Both the position numbers and the translations under genes were made by a program. The notes beneath the pieces are model-generated. The model ran no database searches. It saw nothing but the letters and a program-made list of their open reading frames with translations, and was not told the DNA's origin. Of a stretch of 10,057 nt of DNA, positions 7,042 to 10,057 are shown in pieces; position 1 is the stretch's first letter; each line of letters starts with the position of its first letter. This DNA comes from Phycisphaerales bacterium (GTDB lineage Bacteria > Planctomycetota > Phycisphaerae > Tepidisphaerales > Tepidisphaeraceae): positions 1 through 10,057 of the forward strand of contig JAQGHP010000564.1 of assembly GCA_028288775.1 (NCBI GenBank). The letters run 5' to 3'.

Positions 7042-7788
7042 ATGAAGGGCGTTATTCTTGCCGGGGGCACCGGCAGCAGGCTTTTCCCCGTCACCAAGGT
7101 CACCAACAAGCACCTGCTCCCGGTCTACGACAAGCCGATGATCTATTACCCGCTCGAGTGCATGGCCAAGGCCGGCATCGACGAGGTCCTACTCGTCACG
7201 GGCGGCAACAATGCGGGAGACTTCATCCGCCTGCTGGGCAATGGTCGCGAGTTCGGGCTCAAGGAACTCAACTACACCTACCAGGACGGGGCCGGCGGCA
7301 TCGCCCAGGCGCTGGGCCTCGCCGAGCACTTCGCCGACGGCGAATCCATCTGCCTGATCCTCGGCGACAACATCCTCGAATATTCCATCCGCGACGCCTG
7401 CAAAAAATTCCGCCACCAGGGCCTGGGCGCCAAGATCCTTCTCTCACAGGTCGAAAACCCCAAAGCCTACGGCGTGGCCGAGATGGACGGCGAGCGCGTG
7501 GTCAAAATCATCGAGAAGCCCAAGGAACCCAAGAGCGACTGGGCAGTGATCGGCATTTACTTCTACGACAAAAACGTCTTCAACATCGTCAAGACCTTGA
7601 AACCTTCGGCCCGCAACGAGCTGGAAATCACGGACGTCAACAACGCCTACATCGAGCGCGGGGAGATGACCGCCGACAAGGTCCACGGCTTCTGGGCGGA
7701 CGCGGGCGAGAACATCGATTTCTATTTGAAGGCGTGTAATACCGTCTCGAAGAACGGGGCCAACAAAGAAGCGCCCGCGGCGAAATGA
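7042..7788 (+). CDS. rfbA: Glucose-1-phosphate thymidylyltransferase (RmlA-type), short form
   Basis: This enzyme transfers a nucleotide to a sugar 1-phosphate, most likely dTTP plus glucose 1-phosphate giving dTDP-glucose and pyrophosphate. That is the first step of dTDP-rhamnose and related deoxysugar synthesis, in the cytoplasm. The 248 residues show the nucleotide-binding loop LAGGTGSRLFPVT (6-18), NKHLLPVYDKPMIYYPL (22-38), the GIAQAL segment, LGDN with the metal-binding Asp109, and IEKPKEPKSDWAVIGIYFYD. The C-terminal part holds LEITDVNNAYIERG and FWADAGENIDFYLKA. Classic RmlA is about 290 residues, so this is the shorter class that lacks the extra C-terminal helical region. The rfbB gene 191 bases downstream supports a dTDP-glucose product, but another sugar nucleotide is possible. 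The tail (KNGANKEAPAAK) looks disordered. Confidence 0.88.
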   Translation: MKGVILAGGTGSRLFPVTKVTNKHLLPVYDKPMIYYPLECMAKAGIDEVLLVTGGNNAGDFIRLLGNGREFGLKELNYTYQDGAGGIAQALGLAEHFADGESICLILGDNILEYSIRDACKKFRHQGLGAKILLSQVENPKAYGVAEMDGERVVKIIEKPKEPKSDWAVIGIYFYDKNVFNIVKTLKPSARNELEITDVNNAYIERGEMTADKVHGFWADAGENIDFYLKACNTVSKNGANKEAPAAK

Positions 7789-7797
7789 ATAAAAAGC

Positions 7798-7943
7798 CCG
7801 AATGTCGAATTTCCGAAATCCGAATCAAATCCCAAGCCCGAATGACGAAATCCGAAGAAAGAGTTGACCAGCCGATCTTCGGCTTTCGGGCTTCGGAATT
7901 GGGACTTCGGACTTGATTCGGATTTCGGGGATTCGGAATTCGG
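7798..7943. repeat. Long imperfect inverted repeat built of CCGAAT-like words
   Basis: The outer arms 7798-7828 and 7913-7943 are complementary at 27 of 31 positions, including a perfect 16-bp core, CCGAAATCCGAATCAA (7813-7828) with its complement at 7913-7928. Nested inside, AAGCCCGAA (7834-7842) pairs with TTCGGGCTT (7885-7893), and CCGAAG (7852-7857) pairs with CTTCGG (7877-7882). Each arm is made of repeated CCGAAT or CCGAAA words. It fills most of the gap between rfbA and rfbB and would form a long hairpin in an rfbA-rfbB transcript. It could be a small palindromic mobile element, an attenuator, or an mRNA-processing site. Confidence 0.75.
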
Positions 7944-7979
7944 ATTTTTCGCGTGCCACAATCGTCAAAGAGTCCGCTC

Positions 7980-9014
7980 ATGCCAACACTTCTCGTCACC
8001 GGCGCGGCCGGGTTTATTGGATCGAATTTCGTGCGGATGCTCATCGGGCGTTGCGAGCCCGTGAAGCTCGTCGCGTTCGACAAACTCACCTATGCCGGCA
8101 ATCTCGCGAACTTGAAGGATCTGCTCGAATCAGCCGGGAAAGACCGTCTGGTTTTTGTGAAGGGCGACATTTGCGATGCGGATGCCGTGTCGCGCGTCTT
8201 CGATGAGCACAAGGTCACGCAGGTGATCCACTTCGCCGCGGAGAGCCACGTCGACCGCAGCATCCTCGGGTCGGGGCCGTTCATTCAGACCAACGTAGTT
8301 GGGACGCAGGTCCTGTTGGATGTGGCGAAGGCCAAGGGCGTCGAGCGATTTCTTCAGGTGGGGACGGACGAAGTCTACGGGACGCTGCCGGAGGACAAGC
8401 CGGAGGAGAAGTTCACGGAGCAAACCCCGCTAGCGCCCAACAGCCCCTACTCCGCCAGCAAAGCCGCGGCGGACTGTCTCGTCCGCTCCTACTTCCACAC
8501 CTTCCATCTGCCGGTGCTTATCACCCGCTGCTCCAACAACTACGGCCCGTACCACTTCCCCGAAAAGCTCATCCCACTATTCGTCACCAACCTGATGGAG
8601 GGCAAAAAAGTCCCTCTCTACGGCGACGGCCTCAACGTCCGCGACTGGCTCTACGTTGAAGACCATTGCGAGGCCCTCTGGGCCGTGCTCAACAAAGGCA
8701 CCCCCGGCGAGGTCTACAACATCGGCGGCAACAACGAGATCACCAACCGCAAGATCACGGAAGTGATCCTGACAGAGATGGGCGCGGATTGGGACAAAAG
8801 CGTACAGTACGTGAAAGACCGCCCGGGCCACGATCGCCGATACGCGATTGACGCGGCCAAGATCAAGCGAGAGCTAGGCTGGGAGCCTAAACGCCGCTTC
8901 GAAGAGGCGATCAAAACGACCATCCAATGGTACCGCGACCACGAACACTGGTGGCGGGCCATCAAGAGCGGCGAATACCTCAAATACTACGAAACGCAGT
9001 ACGCGGGGCGATGA
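7980..9014 (+). CDS. rfbB: dTDP-glucose 4,6-dehydratase (RmlB)
   Basis: This NAD-dependent dehydratase converts dTDP-glucose to dTDP-4-keto-6-deoxyglucose, the step after RfbA. It is a 344-residue extended short-chain dehydrogenase. The Rossmann motif is TGAAGFIGSN (7-16). The RmlB-specific segment DKLTYAGNLANL follows, then HFAAESHVDRSI, the catalytic Thr129-Asp130-Glu131 in VGTDEVYG, and Tyr157-x-x-x-Lys161 in YSASK. NNYGPYHFPEKLIP and DGLNVRDWLYVEDHC are further hallmarks of the family. The ATG at 7980 is chosen because the GXXGXXG strand begins at once and AAAGAG lies at 7967-7972; an in-frame GTG at 7953 is less likely. The stop overlaps the next gene in ATGA. No rmlC or rmlD is present, so the final sugar is not defined by this window. 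Confidence 0.95.
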   Translation: MPTLLVTGAAGFIGSNFVRMLIGRCEPVKLVAFDKLTYAGNLANLKDLLESAGKDRLVFVKGDICDADAVSRVFDEHKVTQVIHFAAESHVDRSILGSGPFIQTNVVGTQVLLDVAKAKGVERFLQVGTDEVYGTLPEDKPEEKFTEQTPLAPNSPYSASKAAADCLVRSYFHTFHLPVLITRCSNNYGPYHFPEKLIPLFVTNLMEGKKVPLYGDGLNVRDWLYVEDHCEALWAVLNKGTPGEVYNIGGNNEITNRKITEVILTEMGADWDKSVQYVKDRPGHDRRYAIDAAKIKRELGWEPKRRFEEAIKTTIQWYRDHEHWWRAIKSGEYLKYYETQYAGR

Positions 9015-9511
9015 TGCCCATGATTCCCCCCGACACCATCCGAATCACCCCCGCGACCCGTGCGGATGTCCCGCTAATCCTCGACCTTATCCGCGGTCTC
9101 GCGGACTATGAAAAGCTCTCGCACGAAGTGGTCGCCACCGAAGATCTCTTGCTGCAGCACCTCTTTGGCCCCCGTCCTGCCGCCGAAGTGTTGCTCGCTT
9201 ATCGGGGCGATCATGCGGTCGGATTCGCTCTCTATTTCCAGAGTTTCTCCACCTTCCTTGGCCGGCCGGGCATCTATCTGGAAGACGTCTACGTGCGCCC
9301 GGAGGTCCGCGGCAAAGGCGTCGGCAAGGCGCTGCTGCGTGAAGTGGCGCGGGTCGCCATGGCGCGCGCCTGCGGCCGGCTGGAGTGGTCCGTGCTCGAC
9401 TGGAATGAGCCCGCCCTTCGTTTCTATAAGAGCCTGGGCGCGAAGCCGATGGACGAATGGACCGTGCATCGCGTGACGGGCGACGCCCTGCGAAAGTTGG
9501 CGGGACTTTGA
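9011..9511 (+). CDS. GNAT acetyltransferase, spermidine/spermine N1-acetyltransferase-like
   Basis: This is a 166-residue acetyl-CoA-dependent N-acetyltransferase. The substrate may be a polyamine or small amine: the protein follows the SSAT and thialysine acetyltransferase layout with DYEKLSHEV near the N-terminus, the YLEDVYVRPEVRGKGVGKALL core, and NEPALRFYKSLGA near the C-terminus. The acetyl-CoA pyrophosphate loop is Arg100-Gly-Lys-Gly-Val-Gly105; Glu91-Asp92 precede it as in SSAT. The C-terminal tyrosine used as general acid in many GNATs is plausibly the Tyr in FYKSLGA. Starts at 9011, 9014 and 9020 are all possible. I chose 9011 because it overlaps the rfbB stop in ATGA, which implies translational coupling. 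Its own stop overlaps the downstream methyltransferase start in TTGA. Exact substrate is inference. Confidence 0.82.
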   Translation: MMPMIPPDTIRITPATRADVPLILDLIRGLADYEKLSHEVVATEDLLLQHLFGPRPAAEVLLAYRGDHAVGFALYFQSFSTFLGRPGIYLEDVYVRPEVRGKGVGKALLREVARVAMARACGRLEWSVLDWNEPALRFYKSLGAKPMDEWTVHRVTGDALRKLAGL

Positions 9512-10057
9512 GCCCCACCCATGAGCCGCCCGTCCCGCGGCCGCCGGCGACCCGGTTTCAGGGGAGCAAGCTCAAATTGCTCGATTGGCTCTGGGAGCAT
9601 TTGCAGCCGCTCCCGTTTCATACGGTCCTCGATGCCTTCGGCGGCAGCGCTAGCGTTTCCCACTTCCTCAAGGGCCGGGACAAATCCGTCACGTGCAATG
9701 ACCTGTTGACGTCGAGCTATCTCTGCGGGCTCGCCCTCGTGGAGAACGATCGCGCGAGGCTGTCGGAGGAGGAAGCGAGGTCCCTGACCCGCCGCCGGCC
9801 CGACATCCGCTACGACGATCTGATCGCGCGCACCTTCTCCGGCATCTATTTCACGGACGAAGAAAACACCTGGCTGGACGTGGTTGTGCAAAACATTCAC
9901 GCGCTCGCGTGCCCATACCGGCGGGCGATCGCATGGTACGCGCTGTTCCAATCCGCCATGGCCAAGCGGCCCTACAACTTGTTCCACCGCAGGAATCTTT
10001 ACATGCGGCTGGCGCCGGTCACGCGCACGTTTGGAAACAAGGCAACATGGGACAAGC
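9508..10057 (+). CDS. D12-class adenine-specific DNA methyltransferase (3' end outside window)
   Basis: This frame has no ATG near its beginning and stays open without a stop from 9508 to the right edge, 183 codons. The product resembles D12-class (Dam-type) N6-adenine DNA methyltransferases. ATRFQGSKLKLLDWLWEHL matches the N-terminal RYxGSK motif, and VLDAFGGSASVSHFLK matches the S-adenosylmethionine-binding motif I. Further on are YDDLIARTFSGIYFTDEEN, WYALFQSAMAKRPYNLFHRR and TFGNKATWD, which I recognise from this subfamily. The catalytic DPPY motif would lie beyond the window. Motif I reads FGGSAS where FGGTGS is usual, so its last glycine is alanine. The only reasonable start is TTG at 9508, which overlaps the acetyltransferase stop as TTGA. 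Whether it is a solitary methyltransferase or part of a restriction system cannot be seen. Confidence 0.82.
   Translation, partial: MSPTHEPPVPRPPATRFQGSKLKLLDWLWEHLQPLPFHTVLDAFGGSASVSHFLKGRDKSVTCNDLLTSSYLCGLALVENDRARLSEEEARSLTRRRPDIRYDDLIARTFSGIYFTDEENTWLDVVVQNIHALACPYRRAIAWYALFQSAMAKRPYNLFHRRNLYMRLAPVTRTFGNKATWDK

Noticed and set aside
7798..7943. CCGAAT words as a CRISPR or tandem regulator-binding array
   Set aside because: The words have irregular spacing and the dominant structure is one long inverted repeat.

Overview
The window looks like GC-rich bacterial chromosome. It most likely comes from a planctomycete or a close relative. That placement is inferred from the ClpS variant (C-terminus CKGSMSAIIEPA and a non-canonical N-degron pocket), from the GC-rich palindromic intergenic repeats, and from an exported HExxH protease next to an FHA protein. 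It was not tested by any search.

Layout. Positions 1-4028 hold a forward iron-sulfur cluster assembly operon: sufB (5' end outside the window), sufC and sufD. A complete two-gene hicA-hicB toxin-antitoxin module sits between sufB and sufC in the same orientation. SufB, SufC and SufD together form the scaffold and ATPase complex that builds Fe-S clusters. No sufS, sufE or sufU is visible here, so the sulfur donor must be encoded elsewhere. After a structured gap of about 300 bases comes clpS (4333-4680), a Clp protease adaptor with two altered substrate-pocket residues. It converges on a reverse-strand FHA-domain gene (4692-5522). That gene diverges from a forward gene for a secreted or lipid-facing HExxH metallopeptidase (about 5644-6507).

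Positions 6508-7041 have no gene. The first half is packed with small palindromes, several of them copies of a GTGGCA-headed element. Then come rfbA (glucose-1-phosphate thymidylyltransferase type, 7042-7788) and rfbB (dTDP-glucose 4,6-dehydratase, 7980-9014). These catalyse consecutive steps towards dTDP-4-keto-6-deoxyglucose for surface polysaccharide. They are separated by a long imperfect hairpin made of CCGAAT-like words. rfbB overlaps by 4 bases (ATGA) with a GNAT acetyltransferase gene. That gene in turn overlaps by 4 bases (TTGA) with a D12-class adenine-specific DNA methyltransferase gene that runs off the right edge and has no ATG start.

The points most worth a second look are the hicAB pair inside the essential suf operon, whose antitoxin ends in a peptide very like the SufB C-terminus; the ClpS pocket substitutions; the two families of intergenic palindromes; and the coupled rfbB-acetyltransferase-methyltransferase run.
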